Source of the DNA: Microtetraspora sp. NBRC 13810 | Lineage (GTDB): Bacteria > Actinomycetota > Actinomycetes > Streptosporangiales > Streptosporangiaceae | Assembly: GCF_030268685.1 (NCBI RefSeq) | Contig: NZ_BSRQ01000032.1 | Location: 1-64,000, forward strand | DNA length: 64,000 nucleotides | Direction of reading: 5' to 3' | In this document: positions 41,093-49,300 of the stretch, one piece after another | Numbering within the stretch: the stretch's first letter is position 1 | Layout of the letters: the number at the start of each line of letters is the position of its first letter | Position numbers and translations under genes: made by a program | The notes under the pieces: generated by a model | Seen by the model: only the letters and a program-made list of their open reading frames with translations | Told to the model about the DNA's origin: nothing | The model's database searches: none

Positions 41093-42408
41093 ACGATGCC
41101 GGGGCGGCCCGGCATGCCCTGCCCGCCGAGGTCTTCGCCGACCTCGCCCGGGGTGAGGGCGGGGGGCGGGCCATCCGGTTGCTGCGCTCCGCCGAGCACA
41201 GCCGCCGGGTCCTGCTGCTGTGGTCCGTGGTGGAGGAGGCCCGGTCGCGGCGGCATCCCGCCGCGACCGTGGCGGTCGACGGCTACGCCGCGCTGGCCGA
41301 CATCCAGCGCCGCGCCCCGGACGCGGCGCGGACCGCGGTGGAGGCCCCCTCCACCGGGGTGTGGGCGCAGTTGACCCTGCACGAGTTCTGGCGGGGCAGT
41401 CCCACCGTGCGGCCGGAGAGGCTGGCCACGCTCGCGGGGAGCGCCGCCGTCCTCGCCGGGGCACGGAGATCCGTCATGATGCTCGCCGAGGACGACGGCG
41501 TGACGCTGCCCGGAGTCGGCCGCGCCGTCCTGCCGGGCGCGCGGTTCGGCCGCGCCACCGAGGTACGCCGCGGCGGCGATCACGTCGAGATCGTTTCCGA
41601 TGGGATCCGCGTGGTGGTGCCCGGCGACCCTCGCGCCGAGACGGAGAACTGGCAGCCCCTGCGCCGCGCGAGACTGCGGGACGACATCGTCGTCGACGAC
41701 GTGGACGAGTACCGGTTCGCCGCGGACGTCGAACTGCATCCGCGGCTCACCGGTGCCGAGCTGGCTCGCTGGCGTGGCAGCGTGGCGGCGGGGTGGCGGC
41801 TGCTCGCCGGTGACCATCCGGGGATGGCCGAGGAGGTCGCCGAGTGCGTCACCACCGTGGTGCCGCTGAGCACGCGCGGAGCGGAGGTGAGCAGCGCCAC
41901 CGCGCCCGCCGCGTTCGGCGCCGTGGCGCTCGGCTTCCCGCGTGACGCCGTCACGGCCGCGGCGATCCTGGCGCACGAGGTGCAGCACGCCAAGCTGGCG
42001 GCGCTCATGCACCTGTACGACTTCACGGACGGCCCGCCGGACCGGCGGTACTACGCGCCCTGGCGGGACGATCCGCGTCCGCTGCCCGGGTTGCTGCACG
42101 GCGCCTACGCCCATCTCGGGGTCGCGCGGTTCTGGCGCGCGCGGCGGGAGCGGGCGGACTCACGGCAGGCGGTGTTCGACGCCGAGGTGCGGTTCGCCCG
42201 GTGGCGGGACGCGGCGCTTGAGGTGACCCGGTTCCTGGCGGACGGGGGCATGCTGACCGGCCTGGGCGGGCGGCTGGTGGGCGGCATGCTCTCCGTGCTG
42301 GAGGAGTGGGAGCGCGAACCCGTCCCGGCCGGTGCCCTCGCCCGGGCGCGCGAGGTGGCGGAGCGGCATCGGACGGGCTGGGCGGAGCGGAACGCGGGCG
42401 GGAGCTGA
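41089..42408 (+). CDS. HExxH-motif peptide-modification protein
   Basis: A 439-residue protein of the 'HExxH motif-containing putative peptide modification' family that accompanies FxsB. The motif H-E-V-Q-H is at residues 296-300 ('ILAHEVQHAKLAALMHLYD'), with 'LLHGAYAHLGVARFWR' about 40 residues on, which could give a third metal ligand. Family members were long thought to be peptidases; some are now thought to be iron/2-oxoglutarate hydroxylases acting on RiPP precursors (I rely on memory). The start is GTG 41089, translationally coupled to fxsB. The longer in-frame upstream stretch is antisense-like and lies within fxsB. Confidence 0.88.
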   Translation: MNDAGAARHALPAEVFADLARGEGGGRAIRLLRSAEHSRRVLLLWSVVEEARSRRHPAATVAVDGYAALADIQRRAPDAARTAVEAPSTGVWAQLTLHEFWRGSPTVRPERLATLAGSAAVLAGARRSVMMLAEDDGVTLPGVGRAVLPGARFGRATEVRRGGDHVEIVSDGIRVVVPGDPRAETENWQPLRRARLRDDIVVDDVDEYRFAADVELHPRLTGAELARWRGSVAAGWRLLAGDHPGMAEEVAECVTTVVPLSTRGAEVSSATAPAAFGAVALGFPRDAVTAAAILAHEVQHAKLAALMHLYDFTDGPPDRRYYAPWRDDPRPLPGLLHGAYAHLGVARFWRARRERADSRQAVFDAEVRFARWRDAALEVTRFLADGGMLTGLGGRLVGGMLSVLEEWEREPVPAGALARAREVAERHRTGWAERNAGGS

Positions 42409-42503
42409 CGAGGGCGGGCCGAGGAAGGACGGGCCGACGAGGGCGGGCCGGTGAGGGACGGGGCCGGCGAGGGGCGTCGGTTATGTTGTGGCTTGTGAGC
42501 GTT

Positions 42504-43463
42504 ATGGAACAACGTCCGCTTGGTCGTACCGGGTGGCCGGTGACGCCGTTCGGGGTCGGGCTGGCCGCGCTGGGACGGCCGGCGTACATCACGCTGGGGC
42601 GGGACGACGACCTCGGGGCGGATCGCAGCGTCGAGGCGATGCGGGCGAGGACCTGGGAGGTGCTGGACGCCGCGTGGGCGGCGGGGGTGCGTTATCTCGA
42701 CGCCGCCAGGTCCTACGGGCGGGCGGAGGAGTTCCTGGGCGAATGGCTGCGGGAGCGCGGGATCGGGCCCGGCGCGGTGACCATCGGGTCGAAGTGGGGA
42801 TACGCCTACGTCGGCGGGTGGCGGCTGGACGCCGAGCACCAGGAGCTGAAGGAGCTGTCGGCCACGCGGCTGCGCGGGCAGCTCGCCGAGACCCGGGCGC
42901 TGCTCGGCGGGCACCTGTCGCTCTACCAGATCCACTCGGCGACGGTGGAGAGCGGCGTGCTGGAGGACGAGGACGTGCTCGGGCGGCTGCGCGAACTGCG
43001 CGCGGAGGGCGTCGCCGTCGGGTTCAGCACCACCGGGCCGCGGCAGGCGGCGACCATCGACCGGGCGGTGCGGACCGGCGTCTTCGACACGGTGCAGGCG
43101 ACCTGGAACCTGCTGGAGCCCTCGGCGGGCGAGGCGCTGGCCCGCGCGCACGAGGCGGGTCTCGGCGTGATCGTCAAGGAGGGCGTGGCGAACGGCAGGC
43201 TCACCGCGCGCGCCGCCCCCGGGCCGCTCGCCGCCGCCGCCCGCGAACGCGGCGTCACCCCGGACGCGCTCGCGCTCGCCGCCGTCCTCGCCCGGCCGTG
43301 GGCGGACGTGGTGCTCAGCGGCGCCGCCTCCGTGGGCCAGCTGCACAGCAACCTCACCGCGCTCGGCGGCCTCTGGGACGCCGCCCTGGAGCGGACTCTG
43401 GGCGGCCTGGCCGAGCCCGCCGAGGCTTACTGGTCCACCCGCGCGGCCCTGACCTGGAGCTGA
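42504..43463 (+). CDS. Aldo/keto reductase
   Basis: A 319-residue AKR-fold oxidoreductase. It starts 'EQRPLGRTGWPVTPFGVGLAALG', contains 'VRYLDAARSYGRAEEFLGEWL' (Asp and Tyr of the catalytic tetrad), 'TIGSKWGYAYVGGW' (Lys) and 'SLYQIHSA' (His). It reduces or oxidises sugars or aldehydes with NADP(H). ATG 42504 is used; GTG 42495 is in frame nine bases earlier, and a TATGTT -10-like element at ~42483 would place the transcript start close to it, so a leaderless GTG start is also possible. It follows the HExxH gene after 95 bp that contain GACGAGGGCGGGCCG direct repeats; a link to RiPP maturation is unproven. Confidence 0.92.
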   Translation: MEQRPLGRTGWPVTPFGVGLAALGRPAYITLGRDDDLGADRSVEAMRARTWEVLDAAWAAGVRYLDAARSYGRAEEFLGEWLRERGIGPGAVTIGSKWGYAYVGGWRLDAEHQELKELSATRLRGQLAETRALLGGHLSLYQIHSATVESGVLEDEDVLGRLRELRAEGVAVGFSTTGPRQAATIDRAVRTGVFDTVQATWNLLEPSAGEALARAHEAGLGVIVKEGVANGRLTARAAPGPLAAAARERGVTPDALALAAVLARPWADVVLSGAASVGQLHSNLTALGGLWDAALERTLGGLAEPAEAYWSTRAALTWS

Positions 43464-43553
43464 ACAGCGCCGGTCAAGGGGGGCTCAAGCAGCGTGAACC
43501 AACCCTGTCGCTAAAATCTCCTCAACCTACCTTTTATCCCAAAAAATCCCCAT

Positions 43554-43566
43554 GACGCCAAGCGTC
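43554..43566. promoter_or_regulatory. Dyad upstream of the ABC importer
   Basis: GACGC-caa-GCGTC is a perfect inverted repeat 15 bp before the GTG start of the substrate-binding protein, in an AT-rich promoter-like stretch. It is a possible operator overlapping the leader. Confidence 0.35.
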
Positions 43567-43580
43567 GAGCAGGAGTGTCA

Positions 43581-45119
43581 GTGAACAGGAAGACGCCGTG
43601 GCTCATCGGCGCCGTCATAGCGGTCGCGCTCACCCTCACCGGCTGCGGCTCCGGGTCCGGGCCCGAGTCCGGGGCGCAGGGTGCGCCGGCGGGCACGGCG
43701 GCGTCCGGCTCGCACGACCCCGAGGCCACGATCGAGATCGGTTCCCTCTACGAACCGCAGAACCTGGACAACACCGCCGGCGGCGGGCAGGGCGTGACCG
43801 AGGCGTTCAACGGCAACGTCTACGAGGGCCTGTTCCGGCTCACCGACGAGGGCAAGGTGGAGAACCTGCTGGCCGAGAGCCAGGAGGTCAGCCCGGACGG
43901 GCTCACCTACACGTTCAAGCTGCGCCAGGGCGTGACGTTCCACTCGGGGGCGCCGCTGACCTCGGCGGACGTGAAGTACAGCATCGAGAAGGTCACCGCG
44001 GACGACTCGCAGTCGGCCCGCAAGAGCAGCTTCGACGTGATCAAGAGCATCGAGACGCCGGACGACGCCACCGTGGTGGTGAAGCTGTCGGACAAGTCGA
44101 TCTCGTTCGTCTACAACCTCAGCTACGTGTGGATCATCAACCACGCGGCCAAGGACCTCGCGACCTCCGAGGACGGCACCGGCCCGTACAAGCTGGGCGC
44201 CTGGAAGCGCGGCTCGACGCTGAGCCTGGACCGCTTCGACGGCTACTGGGGGACGAAGCCGGCCAACAAGGGCGTGGTGTTCCACTACTTCACCGAGGCC
44301 ACCGCGCTCAACAACGCGCTGCTGACCAACGCGGTGGACATCGTCACCAGTGAGCAGAGCCCGGACGCTTTGGCGCAGTTCCAGGGCAACGACGACTACA
44401 AGATCACCAACGGCAAGTCGACGACCAAGCTGCTGCTGGCCTTCAACGACCGGGTGAAGCCGTTCAACGACCGGCTGGTCCGCAAGGCGGTCAGCTCGGC
44501 GATCGACGACAAGAAGCTGCTGGACTCCATCTGGGCCGGGTACGGCACGCTGATCGGGTCGATGGTGCCGCCGAGCGACCCGTGGTACGAGGACCTCACC
44601 TCGGTGAACCCCTACGACGTGAACCTCGCCAAGCAGCAGCTCGCCCAGGCCGGCTACCCCGACGGCTTCTCCTTCACCCTGGACACCCCCAGCTACGACC
44701 CGCACCCGACGGCCGCCACGTTCATCAAGAGCGAGCTGGCCAAGGTCGGCATCAACGTGACGATCAACGTCATCACCGCCGACGAGTGGTACACCAAGGT
44801 CTACAAGAACCGCGACTTCACGGCCACGCTCCAGGAGCACGTCAACGACCGCGACGTGGTCTGGTACGGCAACCCGGACTTCTACTGGGGCTACGACAAC
44901 CCCGACGTCGCCAAGTGGGTCAAGGACGCCGAGCGGTCCGACACCGTGGAACAGCAGACCGAGCTGCTCAAGAAGGTCAACCGGCAGATCGCCGACGACG
45001 CGGCCAGCGACTGGCTCTACCTCTACCCGCAGATCGTCGTCGCGGCGTCGAACCTGTCCGGCTACCCGGTCAACGGCCTCAACTCGCAGTTCTACGCCTA
45101 CGGGATCAAGAAGAGCTGA
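43581..45119 (+). CDS. ABC importer substrate-binding lipoprotein (family 5, peptide/nickel type)
   Basis: A 512-residue lipoprotein. The lipobox L-T-G-C places the lipidated cysteine at residue 22 after a hydrophobic signal. SBP family 5 features follow: 'ESQEVSPDGLTYTFKLRQGVTFHSGAPLTSADVKYSIEKV' and 'TGPYKLGAWKRGSTLSLDRF'. It captures peptides or similar small solutes outside the cell. GTG 43581 is chosen because AGGAG lies five bases before it; GTG 43575 is the longer option. It heads the importer operon 43581-48592. The neighbouring sulfur-type genes suggest an organosulfur ligand (inference). Confidence 0.93.
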   Translation: MNRKTPWLIGAVIAVALTLTGCGSGSGPESGAQGAPAGTAASGSHDPEATIEIGSLYEPQNLDNTAGGGQGVTEAFNGNVYEGLFRLTDEGKVENLLAESQEVSPDGLTYTFKLRQGVTFHSGAPLTSADVKYSIEKVTADDSQSARKSSFDVIKSIETPDDATVVVKLSDKSISFVYNLSYVWIINHAAKDLATSEDGTGPYKLGAWKRGSTLSLDRFDGYWGTKPANKGVVFHYFTEATALNNALLTNAVDIVTSEQSPDALAQFQGNDDYKITNGKSTTKLLLAFNDRVKPFNDRLVRKAVSSAIDDKKLLDSIWAGYGTLIGSMVPPSDPWYEDLTSVNPYDVNLAKQQLAQAGYPDGFSFTLDTPSYDPHPTAATFIKSELAKVGINVTINVITADEWYTKVYKNRDFTATLQEHVNDRDVVWYGNPDFYWGYDNPDVAKWVKDAERSDTVEQQTELLKKVNRQIADDAASDWLYLYPQIVVAASNLSGYPVNGLNSQFYAYGIKKS

Positions 45120-45122
45120 CCT

Positions 45123-46076
45123 TTGACCGCCTACCTGCTGCGGCGGACGGCGTTCCTGCTGGTGTCGCTGGTGCTGGCGGGCGCGCTGCTCTTCCTGCTG
45201 CTGCGCCTGCTGCCCGGCGACCCGGCCAACTCGCTGCTGTCGGTCGGCGCCACTCCGGAGCAGATCGCCGCCGCCCGCCGCCAGATCGGCTCCGACCAGC
45301 CGCTGCTCGCGCAGTTCACGTCGTGGGCGGGTGACATGGCCTCGCTCGACCTCGGCGAGTCCTTCGTCGGCAAGGTGCCGGTCGGGCCGGAGATCGCGGC
45401 CCGGCTGGTGGTCACCGTGCCGCTCACGCTGCTGTCCTTCCTGCTCGCGGTGCTGCTCGCCGTACCGGTCGGGTACGTCGCCGCGCGCCGCGCCGACCGC
45501 TGGTACGGCACGCTGCTCGGCGGGCTGTCCCAGCTCGGCATCGCGGTGCCGGCGTTCTGGATCGGGATGCTGCTGATCACCGTCTTCGCGCTGAACCTCC
45601 GGCTGTTCCCGGCGGGCGGCTTCCCCAGGGACGACTGGGCCGATCCGGCCGACGCGCTCACGTCCCTGGCGCTGCCGGTGGCGACCATCGCGCTGGTGAT
45701 GTCCGCCTCGCTCATCCGCTATGTCCGCTCGGCCACGCTGGACGTGCTGGACAGCGACTACCTGCGCACCTTCCGCGCGCTCGGCTCCTCCTTCCCGCGT
45801 GCGATGTGGCGGCACGGGTTGCGCAACGCGGCCGTCCCCGTGGTGTCCATCCTCGGCATCGAGCTGGCCACCACCTTCCTGGGCGCGGTCGTGGTGGAGA
45901 GCGTCTTCGCGCTGCCCGGACTGGGCAGCATGCTCGTCAAGGGGATCGAGGAACACGACTATCCCGTCATCCAGGGCATCCTGGTGGTCAGCACCTTCGC
46001 CGTGCTGATGATCGGCTTCGCCGCCGACCTCGTCCAGCGGCTCATCGACCCCCGGCTGCGCGGAGGCTCGTCGTGA
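45123..46076 (+). CDS. ABC importer permease (DppB-like)
   Basis: A 317-residue inner-membrane permease with six segments and the BPD-transporter EAA-like loop 'DYLRTFRALGSSFPRAMWRHGLRNA'. The N-terminal 'YLLRRTAFLLVSLVLAGALLFLLLRLLPGDPA' is typical of DppB. It pairs with the DppC-like permease encoded next. The start is TTG 45123, 3 bp after the substrate-binding protein stop; its end overlaps the next gene as GTGA. Confidence 0.94.
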   Translation: MTAYLLRRTAFLLVSLVLAGALLFLLLRLLPGDPANSLLSVGATPEQIAAARRQIGSDQPLLAQFTSWAGDMASLDLGESFVGKVPVGPEIAARLVVTVPLTLLSFLLAVLLAVPVGYVAARRADRWYGTLLGGLSQLGIAVPAFWIGMLLITVFALNLRLFPAGGFPRDDWADPADALTSLALPVATIALVMSASLIRYVRSATLDVLDSDYLRTFRALGSSFPRAMWRHGLRNAAVPVVSILGIELATTFLGAVVVESVFALPGLGSMLVKGIEEHDYPVIQGILVVSTFAVLMIGFAADLVQRLIDPRLRGGSS

Positions 46077-46882
46077 GACGGCTCACTCTCGTGTCGGGCT
46101 GCGTGCTGGCCGGCGCCGTGGTGGCGATCGCGGTCGTGTCGTTCCTCTGGCTGCCGTACCCGCCGGAGGACACCTCGGGCGGGCGGCTCGCCCCGCCCGG
46201 CCTGCCGCACCTGCTCGGCACCGACAAGCTGGGCAGGGACCTGTTCACCCAGCTCATGATCGGCGCCAGGATCGCGCTCGGGGTCGGGCTCGGGTCCGTC
46301 GCGCTCGGCGGGCTGCTCGGCGTCGCCGCCGGGCTGGTCGCCGGGTTCGCCACCCGCTGGCTGGACGACACCGTCGCCGTCGTGCTGGACATCCTCATCG
46401 CCTTCCCCACCCTGCTGCTCGCCATGCTGCTGGTCGCGGTGCGCGACGCCTCGCTCGGCTCGGCGATCCTGGCCATCGGCCTGGCGATGTCCGCGGTGGT
46501 GGCGCGGCTGACCCGGGTGCTGGTCAAACGGGTGCTCGCGCAGGACTACATCACGGCCGCGCGCACGTCCGGCACGTCGTGGCGCAGGATCGTGACCGAG
46601 CACGTGCTGCCCAACATCTGGCCGACGCTCGTGGTCAACCTGGCCCTCCAGCTCGGCCTCGCCGTACTCGCCGAGGCGTCGCTGTCCTATCTCGGCCTCG
46701 GCCCGCCGCCGCCCAACGCCTCGTGGGGGCGCATGCTCCAGGAGGCCCAGGCCACCGTCCTGGTCGCGCCGGTCGGCGCGATCGCCCCCGGCGTCCTGGT
46801 GGTGGCCCTGGTCGTCGGCGTCAACCTGATCGCCGACGGCCTGCGCGACGTGGCCGACCCGACCCGCCGGAGGACGCGATGA
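46073..46882 (+). CDS. ABC importer permease (DppC-like)
   Basis: A 269-residue permease. 'LLGTDKLGRDLFTQLMIGARIALGVGLGS' is the classic DppC motif, with the EAA loop 'DYITAARTSGTSWRRIVTEHVLPN'. About six membrane segments. GTG 46073 overlaps the DppB stop (GTGA) and has CGGAGG upstream. The C-terminal codons (CGCCGGAGGACGCGATGA) are duplicated 53 bp downstream, generating the mini-ORF at 46879. Confidence 0.94.
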   Translation: MRRLTLVSGCVLAGAVVAIAVVSFLWLPYPPEDTSGGRLAPPGLPHLLGTDKLGRDLFTQLMIGARIALGVGLGSVALGGLLGVAAGLVAGFATRWLDDTVAVVLDILIAFPTLLLAMLLVAVRDASLGSAILAIGLAMSAVVARLTRVLVKRVLAQDYITAARTSGTSWRRIVTEHVLPNIWPTLVVNLALQLGLAVLAEASLSYLGLGPPPPNASWGRMLQEAQATVLVAPVGAIAPGVLVVALVVGVNLIADGLRDVADPTRRRTR

Positions 46883-46935
46883 CCCCCGACCGGCCCGACC
46901 GCCCCGTCCGTTCCCTCCGTCGGAGGACGCGATGA
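46879..46935 (+). CDS. Eighteen-codon coupling mini-ORF between permease and ATPase genes
   Basis: ATG 46879 overlaps the DppC-like stop (ATGA) and is preceded by GGAGGACGCG. It encodes MTPDRPDRPVRSLRRRTR and stops at TGA 46933-46935, overlapping the ATPase ATG at 46932. The RBS-plus-start block GGAGGACGCGATGA occurs at both ends, so the mini-ORF appears to come from a short tandem duplication of the gene junction. It could keep ribosomes coupled to the ATPase gene. I doubt the peptide has a function. Confidence 0.45.
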   Translation: MTPDRPDRPVRSLRRRTR

Positions 46936-47741
46936 GCCTGCTGGAGGTGACCGGGCTGCGGGTGGCCGCCGCCGACGGCCGCGAGCTGGTCCGCGACGTG
47001 TCCTTCGCGGTGGACGCGGGCGAGCGGCTCGGCCTGATCGGCGAATCGGGGTCGGGCAAGTCGCTGACCGCGCTGGCGATCATGGGGCTGCTGCCCGCGG
47101 GGATGACCGTCGCGGGCGGCGTCGTGCTGGACGTCCCCGGCCTCGGCAGGACCGAGGTCGCCGGCCTCGCCGAGCAGCGGCTCAACGCGCTGCGCGGCAG
47201 GGCGGCCACCGTCGTCTTCCAGGAGCCGCTGACCGCGCTCGACCCGCTGATGAGGGTCGGCCGCCAGCTCGCCGAGCCGCTCCGCCGCCGGCGTGGCCTG
47301 CGCGGAGCCGCGCTGCGCGCCGCCGTGCGCGCCGCCCTGACCGAGGTACGGCTGGCCGAGCCCGACCGTATCGCGAAGGCGTTCCCGCACCAGATCTCCG
47401 GCGGGCAGCGCCAGCGGGTCGCGATCGCGATGGCCCTGGCCTGCGAACCGGCGCTGCTGATCGCCGACGAGCCGACCACCGCGCTGGACGTGACCGTGCA
47501 GGCCGACGTGCTGGCCCTGCTGGACGCGCTGGTCAGGGAGAAGGGGATGGCCCTGCTGTTCATCAGCCACGACCTCGCGGTCGTCTCCGCGGTGACCGAC
47601 CGGGTCGTCGTGCTCAAGGACGGCGTGGCCGTCGAGTCCGGCGCGGTCGCCGACATCGTGCGCGCCCCCGCCCATCCCTACACCCGTTCCCTGGTCGCCA
47701 GCGCCAGGGAACTCGACAGCGCCCTGGACCTCGCCCCGTGA
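46932..47741 (+). CDS. ABC importer ATPase (DppD-like)
   Basis: A 269-residue ATP-binding subunit. Walker A 'GESGSGKS' (~36-43), Q-loop 'VVFQEPLTALDPLM', signature 'ISGGQRQR', Walker B 'LLIADEPTTALD' and H-loop 'FISHDLAVV'. The C-terminal 'HPYTRSLV' is typical of oligopeptide transporter ATPases. ATG 46932 has GGAGG upstream and overlaps the mini-ORF stop. It acts as a heterodimer with the next gene product at the cytoplasmic face of the importer. Confidence 0.95.
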   Translation: MSLLEVTGLRVAAADGRELVRDVSFAVDAGERLGLIGESGSGKSLTALAIMGLLPAGMTVAGGVVLDVPGLGRTEVAGLAEQRLNALRGRAATVVFQEPLTALDPLMRVGRQLAEPLRRRRGLRGAALRAAVRAALTEVRLAEPDRIAKAFPHQISGGQRQRVAIAMALACEPALLIADEPTTALDVTVQADVLALLDALVREKGMALLFISHDLAVVSAVTDRVVVLKDGVAVESGAVADIVRAPAHPYTRSLVASARELDSALDLAP

Positions 47742-47773
47742 CCGCTTCCCCGCCCCACTCCCGAGGAGAGCCC

Positions 47774-48592
47774 GTGACGCCGCCCGCCACGCCCCCCGCC
47801 GTCCTGGCGGCGGACCGGGTGGGGTTCGCCTACCGAGGGGCGGCCCCCGCGCTCGCCGACGTCTCCGTCTCGGTCGTCCCGGGACGCAGCCTGGCCCTGG
47901 TCGGCGAGTCCGGCGCCGGCAAGACCACGCTGCTGCGCCTGCTCCTCGGCCTGACCAGGCCCAGCACCGGACGCGTCCTGTTCGACGGCCGGGAGCTGGC
48001 GACCCGGGACCGGTCCCTGATGCGGGAGTTCCGGCGCGGCGTCCAGCCGGTCTTCCAGGACCCGTACTCCTCGCTCGACCCGAGGCAGCGGGTGGGCAGG
48101 ATCGTCGCCGAACCCCTCCGTTCCCTCGGCCTCCCCGCGTCCTCCGGCGCGGCCGGACCGGCGCCGAGAGGCGGGAAGGCCGCGGTCGCGGAGCGGGTCG
48201 GGGCGGCGTTGCGGGCCGTGGGGCTGCCGGAGGAGGCGGCCGGACGTTATCCGCACGAGTTCTCCGGCGGTCAGCGCCAGCGGATCGCCATCGCCCGCGC
48301 CATCGTCTGCGAGCCGCGGGTCCTGCTGGCCGACGAGCCGGTCAGCGCGCTGGACGTGTCCACCCGGGTGCGCATCGTCGACCTGCTCGCCGAGCTGCGC
48401 GACACGTACGGCCTGACCGTCGTGATGGTCTCGCACGACCTCGCCGTGGTGGCCGCCCTGTGCCGGCACACGGCGGTCCTCGAACACGGCCGGATCGTCG
48501 AGCAGGGCGACACCGCCTCGGTCCTCGGCTCCCCGGCCCACTCCTACACCCGCAGGCTGGTCGGCAGCGTCCCCCGCCTGCCGCGCCTCTGA
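47774..48592 (+). CDS. ABC importer ATPase (DppF-like)
   Basis: A 272-residue ATP-binding subunit: Walker A 'GESGAGKTTLL', Q-loop 'QPVFQDPYSSLDPR', signature 'FSGGQRQR', Walker B 'VLLADEPVSALD', H-loop 'MVSHDLAVV' and a 'HSYTRRLV' tail. GTG 47774 is preferred because GAGGAG lies just before it; an in-frame GTG at 47738 overlaps the preceding stop as GTGA and would add 12 residues. Last gene of the importer operon; converges on the Rrf2 gene with a 16-bp gap. Confidence 0.94.
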   Translation: MTPPATPPAVLAADRVGFAYRGAAPALADVSVSVVPGRSLALVGESGAGKTTLLRLLLGLTRPSTGRVLFDGRELATRDRSLMREFRRGVQPVFQDPYSSLDPRQRVGRIVAEPLRSLGLPASSGAAGPAPRGGKAAVAERVGAALRAVGLPEEAAGRYPHEFSGGQRQRIAIARAIVCEPRVLLADEPVSALDVSTRVRIVDLLAELRDTYGLTVVMVSHDLAVVAALCRHTAVLEHGRIVEQGDTASVLGSPAHSYTRRLVGSVPRLPRL

Positions 48593-48608
48593 GCGGCGGG
48601 GCGGCGGT

Positions 48609-49043
48609 TCACACCGGACGGGTTTCGGCCGGGTCGTCGGGCTCGGGCCGGCCGGGCAGGACGCCGCTGGCGACGTGGGCGAGGGTGATCTCGGCCAGCA
48701 GGGTCTCCTCGTGGTCCCGCAGGGCGTACCAGACGTCGGCCAGGGGGCGGGCGACACCCGGGTAGTCGCCGCGGGCGGGCCCGTTGGGCACCCCTTCGAT
48801 GACCACGACGATGTCCGCCAGGGTGATCTCCGCGGCCGGCCTGGCCAGCCAGTATCCGCCCTCGGGGCCGCGCTGGCTGTACAGCAGCCCGGCCCGGCGG
48901 AGCTGGAGCAGGATGTTGTCCAGGAAGCGGCGCGGGATGCTCTGCGCGGCGGCGATCTTCTCCGCGGGCACCGGGCCGGGTGGCGCGGCGGCCAGTTCCG
49001 CAGCCGCGCGCAGGGCGTATTGGGTTCTGGCGGAGATCCGCAT
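48609..49043 (-). CDS. Rrf2-family transcriptional regulator (CymR-like, no Fe-S cysteines)
   Basis: A 144-residue winged-helix protein. 'MRISARTQYALRAAAELA' opens with the Rrf2 signature, and the recognition helix follows in 'SIPRRFLDNILLQLRRAGLLYSQRGPEGGYWLARPAAEITLADIV'. No cysteine occurs at all, so it cannot carry the IscR/NsrR-type cluster. It resembles CymR-like members that sense sulfur status through a protein or metabolite (inference). Divergent, 257 bp, from the cysteine leader and TauD-like gene, and convergent with the ABC importer. Both are plausible targets. Confidence 0.9.
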   Translation of the reverse strand: MRISARTQYALRAAAELAAAPPGPVPAEKIAAAQSIPRRFLDNILLQLRRAGLLYSQRGPEGGYWLARPAAEITLADIVVVIEGVPNGPARGDYPGVARPLADVWYALRDHEETLLAEITLAHVASGVLPGRPEPDDPAETRPV

Positions 49044-49175
49044 CTCTCCTCAGTCGGTCACCTGGTGGAGGTCCGGGCGCCGCCACGGGACGGCACCGCT
49101 CATGGCGCCGCGAACCGGTGAGCCCGCACCGGCGAGCTCGTATCCGACACATCCCCGAAACACTCCATATTTCCC

Positions 49176-49186
49176 ACTTAGTAAGT
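49176..49186. promoter_or_regulatory. Candidate Rrf2 operator palindrome
   Basis: ACTTA-g-TAAGT is a perfect 11-bp palindrome inside 'CCCACTTAGTAAGTAGGC', between the divergent Rrf2 and TauD-like genes. The related motif CAGTAGG-x-AAT occurs on the minus strand at 49241-49257, and on the plus strand at 55181-55190 before the luciferase-like operon. It may be the binding site of the Rrf2 protein. Confidence 0.45.
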
Positions 49187-49263
49187 AGGCTTAGTCGTTT
49201 TATAGAACCCAGACAGCCGCCCGTCAACCCCTGCAGAGATCCCCTAATTCCCTACTGGTTGTG

Positions 49264-49293
49264 TTGACTTTGCGCTGCGTGCACGTCTACCGT
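49264..49293 (+). promoter_or_regulatory. Promoter of the leader peptide and TauD-like gene
   Basis: TTGACT (49264-49269) and TACCGT (49288-49293) are separated by 18 bp, a good housekeeping-sigma promoter. The start point would fall at about 49300, right on the leader GTG at 49301, so the leader peptide could be translated from a leaderless mRNA. Confidence 0.6.
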
Positions 49294-49300
49294 GGAAAGC

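Noticed and set aside
43578-45956. 792-codon minus-strand open frame opposite the ABC transporter genes
   Set aside because: It is low-complexity Arg/Gly/Val-rich complement of the substrate-binding and permease genes, with no domain and no ribosome-binding site.
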